Source of the DNA: an uncultured Gemmiger sp.
Lineage (GTDB): Bacteria > Bacillota > Clostridia > Oscillospirales > Ruminococcaceae
DNA length: 64,000 nt
Assembly: GCA_944388215.1 (NCBI GenBank)
Contig: CALXHT010000007.1
Span: 1 to 64,000 of the forward strand
Direction: 5' to 3'
A program made the position numbers and the translations under genes. This document shows, piece by piece, positions 16,778 through 25,480 of this stretch (within the stretch, counting starts at the first letter, position 1; every line of letters begins with the position of its first letter). The notes beneath the pieces are model-generated. The model worked only from the letters and a program-made list of their open reading frames with translations. It was not told where the DNA came from and did not search any database.

Positions 16778-16953
16778 TGGAAGAACACAACAACCCCACC
16801 CCGGCGCCCTACGCCGCCGGCACCGGCAGCGTGCCGGTGACCCCCGACCGGGCCGCCTTTGACCGCATGGGCTACCGGGAACGGCTGGCCCTCAAGCGGG
16901 AGGACCCCGCGGGCTACGCCGCCCTGCGCCAGAACCCCGGCAACGACCGCTGA
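16777..16953 (+). CDS. 58-residue protein, possible scaffold remnant
   Basis: The ATG overlaps the portal stop and GGAGGAAC lies just ahead. The product begins with a Pro/Ala-rich segment and ends FDRMGYRERLALKREDPAGY followed by AALRQNPGNDR. The C-terminal pattern (a Met/Tyr-Arg-Glu-Arg helix, then Asp-Pro-x-x-Tyr) resembles the capsid-binding end of phage scaffold proteins, which normally lie exactly here, between portal and capsid, but are 150-250 residues long. If so, this is a scaffold stripped to its capsid-contact tail. The identification is inference from position and a short pattern. Confidence 0.6.
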   Translation: MEEHNNPTPAPYAAGTGSVPVTPDRAAFDRMGYRERLALKREDPAGYAALRQNPGNDR

Positions 16954-16981
16954 CACTCTGCAACAGAAAGGAAACTGATTT

Positions 16982-17839
16982 ATGGCTGATCTGAATACCA
17001 AACTCTCCGACCTGATCGACCCCGAAGTCATGGGCGATATGGTGTCGGCCCGCATCCCCAAAAAGCTGCGGGTGGCCCCCTTCGCCAAGATCGACGACAC
17101 CCTGGCCGGCGTCCCCGGCGACACCATCACGGTGCCCGCCTACACCTACATCGGCGACGCCGCCGACGTGGCCGAGGGTGGCGAGGTGGCCATCGAAAAG
17201 ATGACCACCTCCACCCGCAAGGCCACCATCAAGAAGGCCATGAAGGGCATCGGCCTCACCGACGAGGCGGTGCTCTCGGGCTACGGCAACCCGGTGGGCG
17301 AAGCCAACACCCAGCTGGCCCTGGCCATCGCCGCCAAGATCGACAACGACTGCATGGACGCCCTGCTCGCCGCCAGCCTGACCTACGACGGTTCCCAGAA
17401 CACCATCAGCTACAACGGCATCGTGGACGCCGTGGACCTCTTTGAGGAGGAGATGGGCAGCTCCGACAAGGTCATGTTCATCCACCCCAAGCAGGTCACC
17501 CAGCTGCGCAAGAGCGCCGACTTCATCAGCGCCGACAAGTACCAGCCCGGCGTGGCCCTCACCGGCGAGATCGGCATGATCGCGGGCTGCCGCCTGGTGC
17601 CCAGCAAGAAGGTGCCGCTGGCCGAGGGCGTCTACACCTGCCCCATCGTCAAGCTGGAGGCCGACCCCGAGGTGGACGACGAGATCCCCGCCCTGACCAT
17701 CTACCGCAAGCGGGATGTGAACATCGAGACCGAGCGCAAGCCCAAGACCCGCACCACCGAGATCACCGCCGACGAGTTTTATGTGGCGGTGCTCTCCAAC
17801 GAAGCCAAGGTGGTGCTGGCCAAGTTCAAGGAAGCGTAA
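16982..17839 (+). CDS. Major capsid protein (P22/N4 gp56-like fold group)
   Basis: 285 residues. Assigned from its place after the portal and from the pattern LSDLIDPEVMGDMVSARIP, VPGDTITVPAYTYIGDA, and MFIHPKQVTQLRKSADF, which is typical of the N4 gp56-type HK97-fold coat proteins of Firmicutes phages. It lacks a long N-terminal delta domain, so it would need a separate scaffold or none. AAAGGAAA lies ahead of the ATG. The frame is intact and shows the same GC-rich third positions as the host genes. Confidence 0.82.
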   Translation: MADLNTKLSDLIDPEVMGDMVSARIPKKLRVAPFAKIDDTLAGVPGDTITVPAYTYIGDAADVAEGGEVAIEKMTTSTRKATIKKAMKGIGLTDEAVLSGYGNPVGEANTQLALAIAAKIDNDCMDALLAASLTYDGSQNTISYNGIVDAVDLFEEEMGSSDKVMFIHPKQVTQLRKSADFISADKYQPGVALTGEIGMIAGCRLVPSKKVPLAEGVYTCPIVKLEADPEVDDEIPALTIYRKRDVNIETERKPKTRTTEITADEFYVAVLSNEAKVVLAKFKEA

Positions 17840-17851
17840 GGGGGCCTGTGC

Positions 17852-18223
17852 ATGCCCGATTACGCCTACTACCGCGAGACCTACCTGGGGGAGGATATCC
17901 CCGAGGCGGCCTTTCCCCGCTGCATCCGGCGGGCCGCGGCGGAGCTGGCCCGGATGCGGGATGTCTACGCCGTGGCGCCCCGCCCCGGCCTCGACCCCTG
18001 CGAGGCGGAGGCCATGGCCCTCTGCGCCATCGCCGATGCGGTCTATGAGTTCGACCAGGAGGACGAGGCCCGGGGACTTTCCAGTATGACGGTGGGCAGC
18101 GTCAGCGAAAGCTACACCGCCCCGCCGGAACTCTGCGCCACCACCCTGGCCCTGCGGGCCGCCCACTACCGGCACGAGGCCGGGTACTATCTGCAGATCG
18201 GGCGGTGGCTGCCCCATGCGTAA
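17852..18223 (+). CDS. Head-tail connector protein
   Basis: 123 residues, mainly helical (FPRCIRRAAAELARMRDVY; AEAMALCAIADAVYEFDQED). Position directly after the major capsid gene and the helix-rich pattern fit the adaptor (gp15/gp6-like) ring that binds under the portal. The C-terminal part (SSMTVGSVSESYTAPP) is typical of these adaptors in A118-like phages. The end overlaps the next gene by eight bases. Confidence 0.7.
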   Translation: MPDYAYYRETYLGEDIPEAAFPRCIRRAAAELARMRDVYAVAPRPGLDPCEAEAMALCAIADAVYEFDQEDEARGLSSMTVGSVSESYTAPPELCATTLALRAAHYRHEAGYYLQIGRWLPHA

Positions 18224-18620
18224 ACGCCTGTTCAGCCAGACCGTCACGGTCTACCACGGCGACGCCGACGCCCTGGGGGTAAAACGCACCGTGCTGCGCG
18301 GCGTGTTCTGGCAGCACGGCCGCCGCCGCACCCCCGACGCCGACGGCACCACCCAGGGGGAGGTGCTGCTGCTGGTGGTGCCCGAGACCGCCGCCCGCTA
18401 CGGCGTTGACTATACGCTGGAGCCGGGGGACCGCCTCTGCCCCGGGGAGGGACCGGAGATTTCCTGGGCCGACTGGGCGGACTTCGTGCCCGGCGCCCGG
18501 CGGGATGTGGCGGTCATCCAGTACGTGCTGCCCATGTACCGCGGGGCGGAACTCCACCATCTGGAGGCCGGCACCTGGTGGACCGGCAGCGGCACCGGCG
18601 CCCACAGCCTGACCAACTGA
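18216..18620 (+). CDS. Phage head-closure or minor structural protein
   Basis: 134 residues, beta-rich (VTVYHGDADALGVKRTVLRG; EVLLLVVPETAARYGVDYTL). Genes at this position, second after the capsid, usually encode the head-closure (stopper) protein. The sequence match is weak and the call rests on order and size. Its start overlaps the connector gene, so it is translationally coupled. Confidence 0.6.
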   Translation: MRKRLFSQTVTVYHGDADALGVKRTVLRGVFWQHGRRRTPDADGTTQGEVLLLVVPETAARYGVDYTLEPGDRLCPGEGPEISWADWADFVPGARRDVAVIQYVLPMYRGAELHHLEAGTWWTGSGTGAHSLTN

Positions 18621-18629
18621 GGAGGAACC

Positions 18630-19085
18630 ATGAACGAATCTGTTTTGCCGGCGCTGCGGGACTTTCTGGCTGGTGCCCCCGCCCTGTCCGACCTGACGCT
18701 GCGGGTGGAGGACGCCGGTCCTGCCCCCGGCACCGGCGGGCTGTGGCCCCGGGGCGTGACGGTGCTCACCCGCAAGGAAAACCTGCTGGGGGGCGTCAGC
18801 CTGCGCTGCCGGGCGGAGTTCCTTTTGCGCCTCTGCCTGCCGCTGCCCCCCGGGGATGACGCCCGGGCGGTGCGCAACGCCGGGCGGCTGCTGGCCCTGC
18901 AGAGCTGGGTGGCCGCGAAAAGCGCCGCCCACGCCCTGCCCGCCTTCGGCAACGGCCTGCCCGAGGGGGAGACGCTGCGCGCCCAGGACGGCCGCCTGGA
19001 GACCGCCGACGCCGGCGGCACCGCCCGCTACACCATCCGCCTGCTGGCGGAGTACACCGAAGTTTACAAGGAGGATACCCCATGA
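18630..19085 (+). CDS. Phage tail-completion type protein
   Basis: 151 residues. No family is clear by eye. It lies between the stopper-like gene and the tail tube gene, the usual site of the tail terminator/completion protein; the size fits, and the alternating polar/hydrophobic pattern (VSLRCRAEFLLRLCLPLP) suggests a beta sheet. GAGGAACC precedes the ATG and the stop overlaps the next start (ATGA). Confidence 0.6.
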   Translation: MNESVLPALRDFLAGAPALSDLTLRVEDAGPAPGTGGLWPRGVTVLTRKENLLGGVSLRCRAEFLLRLCLPLPPGDDARAVRNAGRLLALQSWVAAKSAAHALPAFGNGLPEGETLRAQDGRLETADAGGTARYTIRLLAEYTEVYKEDTP

Positions 19086-19555
19086 AGATCCAACGCAAAT
19101 ACATGGCGCACTACCTGAACGCGGCGTTCAGTGACCCGGAGGCCAGCTACGTCCGGCTGGGCCGGGACCTGGAGGAATACGCCCCCGAGCTCAGCGCCAA
19201 TGTGGAGAAAAAGTCCAACATCCTGGGCGAGACCAGCATCGTCATCGACAGCTACCAGAAGCAGGGGGAGGTTTCCCCCTACTACGCCGAGGAGGGCGAC
19301 CCGCTGTTTGAAAAGCTGCAGGCCATCCTGGACGGCGACCTGGTGCTGGACGACCTGAAGACCGACATGGTGGAGGTCAAGCTCTGGGGCGACGAGGACG
19401 GCGCCTACCCCGCCGTCAAGGAGGAGTGCTACATCGAGATCGTCAGCTACGGCGGCGACACCACCGGCTACCAGATCCCCTTCAATGTGCACTACACCGG
19501 CGTCAAGACCAAGGGCACCTTTGACCCGTCCACCGGGACCTTTACGGCGGCGTAA
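19082..19555 (+). CDS. Major tail tube protein
   Basis: 157 residues. Pattern of a siphovirus tail tube subunit: KIQRKYMAHYLNAAF at the start, then ELSANVEKKSNILGETSIV and a C-terminal beta-rich end (GTFDPSTGTFTAA). Followed by an intrinsic terminator and then the two tail chaperone genes, the usual order. The terminator may let the tube subunit be made in excess of the later tail proteins. Confidence 0.75.
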   Translation: MKIQRKYMAHYLNAAFSDPEASYVRLGRDLEEYAPELSANVEKKSNILGETSIVIDSYQKQGEVSPYYAEEGDPLFEKLQAILDGDLVLDDLKTDMVEVKLWGDEDGAYPAVKEECYIEIVSYGGDTTGYQIPFNVHYTGVKTKGTFDPSTGTFTAA

Positions 19556-19609
19556 CGCACGGGAAGAAGAGCCCGGGACCTGACCCGGCCCGGACGGGAA
19601 AACGTCTGT

Positions 19610-19643
19610 GCGGGGGCGGCTGCGGCCGTCCCCGCTTCTTTTG
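19610..19643 (+). terminator. Intrinsic terminator inside the tail operon
   Basis: An 11-bp stem with one G-T pair (19610-19620 with 19625-19635, loop TGCG), followed by TTCTTTTG, between the tail tube and chaperone genes. Confidence 0.75.
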
Positions 19644-19659
19644 TAAGAAAGGAAGGCCC

Positions 19660-20112
19660 ATGAAACAACTGACCATTGACACCGGTGTGGAGGAATTCTC
19701 GGTCAACGGGCGGGGCGTGCTGCGCTTCAACCCCGCCGACCCCAACCTCTACCACCGGTTTTTTGATGCGGGCAAGACCCTCTCGGCCCTGGACAAAGAG
19801 CTGGAGGAGAAGGCCGCCGCCCTGCCGGAAGGCGACGCCGGCACCGAGGCGGGCCTGGCCCTGCTGGCCGACTACGACGGCCGCATCAAGGCGCTGCTCA
19901 CCGGTATCTTCGGCGCCGAAAACGACTTTGACAAGGTGCTGGGCGGGGTGAACCTGGCCGGGGTGGGCGCCAACGGCAAGCGGGTGGTGCAGAACCTGCT
20001 GGAAGCGCTGACCCCCATCCTGCAGGAGGGCGCCCGGCGGCACCTGGAAGCCACCGCCGACACCGCCGTGGCCGGGGCGGAGGCCGCCCGCGCCGCCCGG
20101 GGCGGGGCATGA
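19660..20112 (+). CDS. Tail assembly chaperone, gpG-like
   Basis: 150 residues. Begins MKQLTIDTGVEEFSVNGRG and carries a helical middle (LYHRFFDAGKTLSALDKELE), the form of the first tail chaperone of A118-like phages (gp14 position), which coats the tape measure protein during tail growth. It overlaps the Gp15-family gene by ATGA; in many phages the second protein is made by a frameshift, here by coupled re-initiation. Confidence 0.7.
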   Translation: MKQLTIDTGVEEFSVNGRGVLRFNPADPNLYHRFFDAGKTLSALDKELEEKAAALPEGDAGTEAGLALLADYDGRIKALLTGIFGAENDFDKVLGGVNLAGVGANGKRVVQNLLEALTPILQEGARRHLEATADTAVAGAEAARAARGGA

Positions 20113-20684
20113 CCGGGTCCTGGGGCCTGCCCACGCAGGCCGTCATCGAGGACCGGGTCTACGAGATCCACACCGATTTCCGGGACATTCTGGAACTGCT
20201 GCGCTGGCTGGACGGCAACGCCGACCCCACCCTGGACCGGGGGGAGCGGTGGTATGTGGCCATGCGGCTGTTCTACCCCGACTTTGCCGCCATGCCCCGG
20301 CAGGACTGGCCCGCCGCCACCCGGTTTCTGACCGAGTTCCTGGCGGCGGGGCGGCCCGAACCCGCCGCCGGAACCCCCCGCCTCATGGACTGGCAGCAGG
20401 ACGCGCCCCTCATCGCCGCGGGCATCAGCCGGGTGGCGGGGCAGGATGTGCGGGCGCTGCCCTACCTGCACTGGTGGAGCTTTCTCGGCTGGTTCGACGC
20501 CATCGGCGAGGGCACCTTCGCCACGGTGGTGGCCATACGGGACAAGCTGCGCCGGGGCAAGAAGCTGGAGCCCTGGGAACTGGATTTCTACCGCACCCAC
20601 CGCGCCGCCGTGGACCTGCGCCCCGCCCCCGACCCGGCGGCCGACGCCGAAAAGCAGCGGCTGCTGGCGCGGCTGGGCGCCTGA
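20109..20684 (+). CDS. Bacteriophage Gp15 family protein (second tail chaperone)
   Basis: 191 residues. The Gp15 family (named after Listeria phage A118 gp15) is recognisable from the early DFRDILELLRWLDGN, the central FYPDFAAMP and HWWSFLGWFDAIGEGTFA. It works with the upstream chaperone in tape measure assembly. Start fixed by the ATGA overlap. This gene is the clearest marker that the cassette descends from an A118-like siphovirus. Confidence 0.8.
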   Translation: MTGSWGLPTQAVIEDRVYEIHTDFRDILELLRWLDGNADPTLDRGERWYVAMRLFYPDFAAMPRQDWPAATRFLTEFLAAGRPEPAAGTPRLMDWQQDAPLIAAGISRVAGQDVRALPYLHWWSFLGWFDAIGEGTFATVVAIRDKLRRGKKLEPWELDFYRTHRAAVDLRPAPDPAADAEKQRLLARLGA

Positions 20685-20707
20685 CACCCCCGAAAGGAGG
20701 AACCTGA

Positions 20708-22435
20708 TTGGCACAAACCATTACCTTTGACGAGGTATCCGGGCTGGCGGCGTCGGGGAGCAGCGTGGAGCGCGCCCTGGACAAGATCGCCGCCGCCCTC
20801 ACCGGGCTGGGGGACGCGGGCGCCGAAGCCCGCAGCGTGGTGGACAGTCTGCGCAAAAGCCTGCAGGCCACCGCCGCCCAGGCCGGCAAGAGTGCCCGGA
20901 GCCTGGCCAAATTCGACGAGATCAACCGCCTGGCCGCCCCCGAGAGCGAGAAAGCATCCTCGTCCAAATCGAGCGGCAGCAAAAGCGGCGGCAGCAAGGG
21001 CGGCAGCGGCAAAACCGGCACCGCCGCGGCCGCCGAAGCCGCAGGGCAGCCGGTGAACCTGTGGCAGGGAGTGCTGCAGTCTCTGCGGGACCTGTGGGCC
21101 CGGTTCTGGGCCTATTTGCAGAGCTACTACGCCCCCGCCATCGCCGCCTGGCAGGCCGCCTGGAGCCAGATGTCCGCCGTGGCCGCCGCCATCTGGGAGC
21201 CGCTGCGCAACGCGGCCCTCTCCCTCTGGAACGGCACCCTGGTGCCGCTGGCCCAGTACCTGGCCACCGTCTTTCTGCCCGGGGTGGTGAACAGCTTCTC
21301 GGAGGCCTTCGGCCCCATCGTCAGCGGCGCCATCTCCACCGCCATCACCCTGCTGGGGGAAGCCTTCCAGGGGATGGCCGCCCTGGTGAACCAGGCCAGC
21401 GCCACCATCATCCAGCCCGCCCTGGCCGTGCTGCTCACCGTCTGGCAGGGCCTCATGACCGGCATCCAGAACGCCTGGACCGCCTACGGCCAGCCCCTGC
21501 TGGACGGCGTGGCCGAGGCCTTCCGCAACCTGGCGGGCATCTTCCAGACCCTCTGGGCCACCGTGATCCAGCCGCTGCTGGCCGGCCTGGTGGCCACCCT
21601 GGGCGTCCTCTGGACCGACACTCTTGACCCCCTGTGGCAGCAGCTCACCCTGGCCCTGGGAGCGGTGGGCAACCTGGTGCTCACCCTCTGGAACACCATC
21701 CTGGCGCCCCTCATCAACTGGCTGGTCAGCGTGCTGGGGCCCATCTTCACCCAGGTGTTCTCCGCCGTGGTCACCGCCGTCAACACCGCCATGAACATGG
21801 CGGGCGGCGCCATCACCGGCCTGCTGGCCATCCTGCGGGGACTGGCCGACTTCATCTCCAACGTGCTCCAGGGCCGCTGGAGCGATGCCTGGAACGCCAT
21901 GGCCACCACGGTCATCACCGTGTGGGATACCATCACCTCCACCATCGCCCACGCCGTGGACGGTGTGCTCACCGTATTGCAGCACCTGATCTGGGCCATG
22001 CAGGCCTTCGCCGATGGGGTCAACGGTGTGGTGCGCGGCGTGGGCAGCATGGCGTCGGGGGCGCTCTCCGCCGCCGGACAGTGGATCACCGGCCGCAGCG
22101 CCGCACCCCAGCTGGCCTACGCCCGGGCGGTGCCGGTGCCGGCCCTGGCCTCCGGCGCGGTCATCCCGCCCAACCGGGCCTTCCTGGCGCTGCTGGGCGA
22201 CCAGCGCAGCGGCACCAACGTGGAGGCGCCCCTGGCCACCATCCAGCAGGCGGTGGCAGAGGTGATGACGGATGTCCAGGCCGGCCAGATGGCGGGCTTT
22301 GAGACGCTGGCCGCCCTGCTGCAGAACCTGCTGGCAGCGGTGGACGGCATCCAGCTCACCGACGAGATGGTGGGCCGGGCCGCCGTGCGGTGGACCCGCC
22401 GCAGCCAGCTGCAGCAAGGAGGTGTGACGGTATGA
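20708..22435 (+). CDS. Tail tape measure protein (short)
   Basis: 575 residues starting at TTG 20708 behind AAAGGAGGAAC. An N-terminal helical part with ALDKIAAALTGLG and LAKFDEINRLA (a motif typical of tape measure N-termini), a Ser/Lys/Gly-rich linker (about 80-105), then a long hydrophobic, Trp-rich helical region with repeated VTVWDTI, LVLTLWNTILAPLINW and AWTAYGQPLL units. At the usual ratio of about 1.5 angstrom per residue the tail would be under 90 nm, short for a siphovirus. No lytic transglycosylase or peptidase domain is visible. Confidence 0.85.
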   Translation: MAQTITFDEVSGLAASGSSVERALDKIAAALTGLGDAGAEARSVVDSLRKSLQATAAQAGKSARSLAKFDEINRLAAPESEKASSSKSSGSKSGGSKGGSGKTGTAAAAEAAGQPVNLWQGVLQSLRDLWARFWAYLQSYYAPAIAAWQAAWSQMSAVAAAIWEPLRNAALSLWNGTLVPLAQYLATVFLPGVVNSFSEAFGPIVSGAISTAITLLGEAFQGMAALVNQASATIIQPALAVLLTVWQGLMTGIQNAWTAYGQPLLDGVAEAFRNLAGIFQTLWATVIQPLLAGLVATLGVLWTDTLDPLWQQLTLALGAVGNLVLTLWNTILAPLINWLVSVLGPIFTQVFSAVVTAVNTAMNMAGGAITGLLAILRGLADFISNVLQGRWSDAWNAMATTVITVWDTITSTIAHAVDGVLTVLQHLIWAMQAFADGVNGVVRGVGSMASGALSAAGQWITGRSAAPQLAYARAVPVPALASGAVIPPNRAFLALLGDQRSGTNVEAPLATIQQAVAEVMTDVQAGQMAGFETLAALLQNLLAAVDGIQLTDEMVGRAAVRWTRRSQLQQGGVTV

Positions 22436-22803
22436 CGCTGACCCCTCTGTTCCAGATCGACGGCAAGCCTCTCTATGCGCCGGACGCCGATGTGAGCCCC
22501 AGCTACGCGGATCTCGATTCCAGCGATTCCGGCCGGGACGCCAGCGGCGTCATGCACCGGGAGGTGGTGCGGGAGAAGGTGGCCACCTGGCCCTTCTCCT
22601 ACGCGGCCCTCACCGACGCCGAGTACGCCTACCTGGTGGGGCTGTTTGCCGGCAAGGCCACCTTTGCCTTCACCCATCCCCGGGCGGGCTCCTCCACCGG
22701 GACGGTGACCACCACCTGCTACTGCAGCAACTACAGCATCGCCTGGCGCAGCGCCCGGGACGGCACCTGGCGCAACCTGAAATTCAACATCATCGAGTGC
22801 TGA
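22432..22803 (+). CDS. Tail tip protein (distal tail region)
   Basis: 123 residues. The start at 22432 overlaps the tape measure stop (ATGA). The pattern LFQIDGKPLYAPDADVSPSY and GVMHREVVREKVATW, followed by a short beta-rich end with two Cys (TTTCYCSNYS), is that of small tail-tip proteins that follow the tape measure in A118-like phages (DUF6711-like). It probably takes the place of the distal tail protein. Confidence 0.68.
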   Translation: MTLTPLFQIDGKPLYAPDADVSPSYADLDSSDSGRDASGVMHREVVREKVATWPFSYAALTDAEYAYLVGLFAGKATFAFTHPRAGSSTGTVTTTCYCSNYSIAWRSARDGTWRNLKFNIIEC

Positions 22804-22816
22804 GGAGGGACGGACC

Positions 22817-24613
22817 ATGACACAGTATCTGCTCGTCCTGCCCGACGGCAGCGAGCTTTCGGCGGGCACGCCGGGGCAAAACGCCCTGCGCAGCCTGCAA
22901 TGGACCCACACCCTCAACGCCGGCACCGACCTGACCCCCGGGTCGGCCTGCGCCGACTCGCTGGAGGCGGAACTCTGGGTGGAACCGGGCCGCAGCCCCG
23001 GCATCGCGGCGGGGCAGGAGGTGACCCTCTACCGGGTGGAGGGCACCGCCCGCACCAGACTGGGTATTTTCGTGGCGGAGACCCCCACCCGGGGCAAGCG
23101 CAACCTCTACCGCCTCACGGCCTACGACCGTATGGTCAACACCGAGCGGGACCTGTCGGCCTGGCTGCGGGACCGGCAGGGGAATTTTCCCATGGCGCTG
23201 GATACCTTTGTGCAGCGGGTGGCGGATGCCTGCGGCCTGCCGCTGTCGGGCAGTCTGCCCCGCAACGGCAGCTACCAGGTGCGGGCCTTCTACGCCGACG
23301 GCCTCACCGGGCGGCAGCTGCTCCAGTGGGCGGCCCAGGCGGCGGGGTGCTATGTGCACTGCAACGCCGACGGGGCGCTGACCTTCGGCTGGTACACCGA
23401 CGCCCGGGGCACGGTGAGCCTGACCCCCGGCGCCGCGGCGGAGGCGGCGCTGGGCCGGGCGGTGCCCTACCGGGAGGACGGCCTTGCCTACGAGGACTAC
23501 ACCACCGCCCCCATCGACAAGGTGCAGATCCGCCAGAGCGACGCCGACGTGGGGGTGATCTGGCCGGCGGAGGAGACCGGCACCAACGCCCTGGTGATCC
23601 AGGGCAACCTGCTGCTCACCGCCGATTCCGACGAGGCCCTGCGCCCGGTGGCCCGGGCCCTCTATGAGGCGGCGGCCGCCTGGGGCAGCTACACCCCCTG
23701 CACGGTGAGCGCCTTCGCCGACTGCCCGGTGACGGCGGGCCAGCGGGTCTGGGTGATGACCCCTGCCGGCCAACGGCTGGAGACCTGGGTGATGAGCGCC
23801 GTCTGCTCCGCCTCGGAGACCCGGCTGGAATCCACCGGCAACGCCCGGCGGGACAGTGTGGCCGCCGTCAACGGCAGCCGGCTCAACCTCCAGGGCAAGA
23901 TGCTGGAGATGAAGGCCACCATCGACGGCCTCACCGTCAAGGCGGGGGACCTGTCGGGGGACTACAGCCAGCTGAGCCAGACGATGGACGAACTCTCCCT
24001 CACGGTGGTGAAGGACGGGGAGGTCCGCAGCAAATTCGCGGCGGATTCCACCAGCGTCACCATCCGCAGCGGCGTCATCACCTTCGCCTCCAACTCCCTG
24101 GTGGTGGAGAGCGACAACTTCCGGCTGGACAGCCAGGGTAACGTGACCATCACGGGGTCCTTCTACTCCCACTCCGACAACGGCAACCGGATGAGCCTGG
24201 CCGACGGCCTGGCCGCCTTCTACGCCCGGGATTCCGCCGGCAAAAGCTACCTCACCACCCTCATCTCCCGCACCGCCGAGGCCAACCCCTGCGGCGTGGT
24301 GGATGTCTACGGCCGGTCCAACACCGGTGCCGTCAACACCCAGGTGCGGCTGCAGGGAGGCCTCACCGACGGCTCCATCCATCTGTACAGCGCCTTCGGC
24401 ACCGAGCAGGCGGTCATCACCTCCGGCGAGGGCAACGTCAGCTGGCTGGCCGGCGGCCTGGATGTGCGGGGCCAGCACGGCGTGCAGGCCAACTACGGCA
24501 GCATCGGAAAGCTGCGCGTGGACGAAATGAGCGTCAATGGCGGCGCCATGCAGACCGTCTACTGGAAGTGGGACGGCAGCCTGGGCGCCTATGTGCTCTC
24601 AACAAGCCCGTAA
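22817..24613 (+). CDS. Tail-associated baseplate protein
   Basis: 598 residues. The first 350 residues fit the gp27/Tal-like baseplate hub fold (LRSLQWTHTLNAGTDL; GIFVAETPTRGKRNLYRLTA, then TFVQRVADACGLPL and GRQLLQWAAQAAGCYVHC). The C-terminal 200 residues are beta-rich (LDSQGNVTITGSFYSHSDNG), like the start of a fibre shaft. No peptidase domain is seen. AGGAGGGAC precedes the ATG. Confidence 0.78.
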   Translation: MTQYLLVLPDGSELSAGTPGQNALRSLQWTHTLNAGTDLTPGSACADSLEAELWVEPGRSPGIAAGQEVTLYRVEGTARTRLGIFVAETPTRGKRNLYRLTAYDRMVNTERDLSAWLRDRQGNFPMALDTFVQRVADACGLPLSGSLPRNGSYQVRAFYADGLTGRQLLQWAAQAAGCYVHCNADGALTFGWYTDARGTVSLTPGAAAEAALGRAVPYREDGLAYEDYTTAPIDKVQIRQSDADVGVIWPAEETGTNALVIQGNLLLTADSDEALRPVARALYEAAAAWGSYTPCTVSAFADCPVTAGQRVWVMTPAGQRLETWVMSAVCSASETRLESTGNARRDSVAAVNGSRLNLQGKMLEMKATIDGLTVKAGDLSGDYSQLSQTMDELSLTVVKDGEVRSKFAADSTSVTIRSGVITFASNSLVVESDNFRLDSQGNVTITGSFYSHSDNGNRMSLADGLAAFYARDSAGKSYLTTLISRTAEANPCGVVDVYGRSNTGAVNTQVRLQGGLTDGSIHLYSAFGTEQAVITSGEGNVSWLAGGLDVRGQHGVQANYGSIGKLRVDEMSVNGGAMQTVYWKWDGSLGAYVLSTSP

Positions 24614-24625
24614 AGGAGAATTTTC

Positions 24626-24796
24626 ATGCAAGACAACCAACTGGTACAAGACCTGGTGGAGAGCATCCTGGCTTCAGTCAATGCCTCCCGCCTGCCGCTG
24701 GCCGTCAAGGCGCTGGCGCTGGAGAACATCCTGCTGCGCGTCCAGGCGGCCATGCAGACGGCGGACCAGGACACACCGCAGCAGACTGCGGAGTAA
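24626..24796 (+). CDS. 56-residue helical phage-cassette protein
   Basis: ATG behind AAAGGAGAA. The product MQDNQLVQDLVESILASVNA continues as one long amphipathic helix and ends in a Gln/Thr/Asp tail. It lies between the baseplate and fibre genes with regular spacing and is in phase with the operon layout, so it is probably a small baseplate or chaperone protein. Function unknown. Confidence 0.6.
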   Translation: MQDNQLVQDLVESILASVNASRLPLAVKALALENILLRVQAAMQTADQDTPQQTAE

Positions 24797-24805
24797 GGAG
24801 GAACC

Positions 24806-25468
24806 ATGCAGACCATTCGGCTCAACGGCTATACGGCTGCGGCGCCGGTCCCCCTGCTGCGTCTGGGCACCCGGGACAGTTTCGGCATCGAACGGCTCCA
24901 GGTGGTGCCCGGGGCGGAGTGGGAGGGCCTGGCCCTCACGGCCACCTTTGTGACCCCGGCGGGCAGCACCCGCATGGTGGTGAACGAGGACGGCACGGTG
25001 GAGGTACCCGCCGCCGCCACCGCCGCGGCCCTCACCCCCGAAACACCGGGGCGCATCGTCTTTGCGGGCACGGGGGCGGGGGTGCAGCGCATCACCGCCG
25101 ACCTGCCCTACCTGGTCACCGACCACGCCGCCGTGGAAGGGGACACTCCCGCGCCGGAACCCTCGGCGTGGGAACAGTACGTCACCCGGATGCAGCAGGC
25201 CCTGGACGCCGTGGTGCCCCCCACCGGCAACCCCGGCCAGGTGCTCACCAAAACCTCGGAGGGCAACGTCTGGACCTACCCCTCGGGGAGCGGCGGCAGC
25301 GGCGGGGGCGGCTACACCATCGGCGCCGGCCTCAAGCTGGACCCCGAAAGCAACGTCCTCTCGGTGGACACTGCCGACGCGGTGGAAGCCGACAACACCC
25401 GCCCCGTCACCTCGGCGGCGGTGTACACCACGGTGGGCAACATCGATGCGCTGCTCGCCACCATCTAA
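24806..25468 (+). CDS. Baseplate/upper fibre protein
   Basis: 220 residues. The N-terminal domain (about 1-105) is beta-rich (IERLQVVPGAEWEGLALTA) and resembles the BppU-like N-terminal domains that fix fibres to the baseplate. A helix, a Gly/Ser hinge (GSGGSGGGG, about 169-177) and a C-terminal segment DTADAVEADNTRPVTSAAVY then lead to a helix NIDALLATI. The start of the next two genes shows a related helical head, so these three make up the receptor-binding set. Confidence 0.65.
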   Translation: MQTIRLNGYTAAAPVPLLRLGTRDSFGIERLQVVPGAEWEGLALTATFVTPAGSTRMVVNEDGTVEVPAAATAAALTPETPGRIVFAGTGAGVQRITADLPYLVTDHAAVEGDTPAPEPSAWEQYVTRMQQALDAVVPPTGNPGQVLTKTSEGNVWTYPSGSGGSGGGGYTIGAGLKLDPESNVLSVDTADAVEADNTRPVTSAAVYTTVGNIDALLATI

Positions 25469-25480
25469 GGAGGTTTTCCA

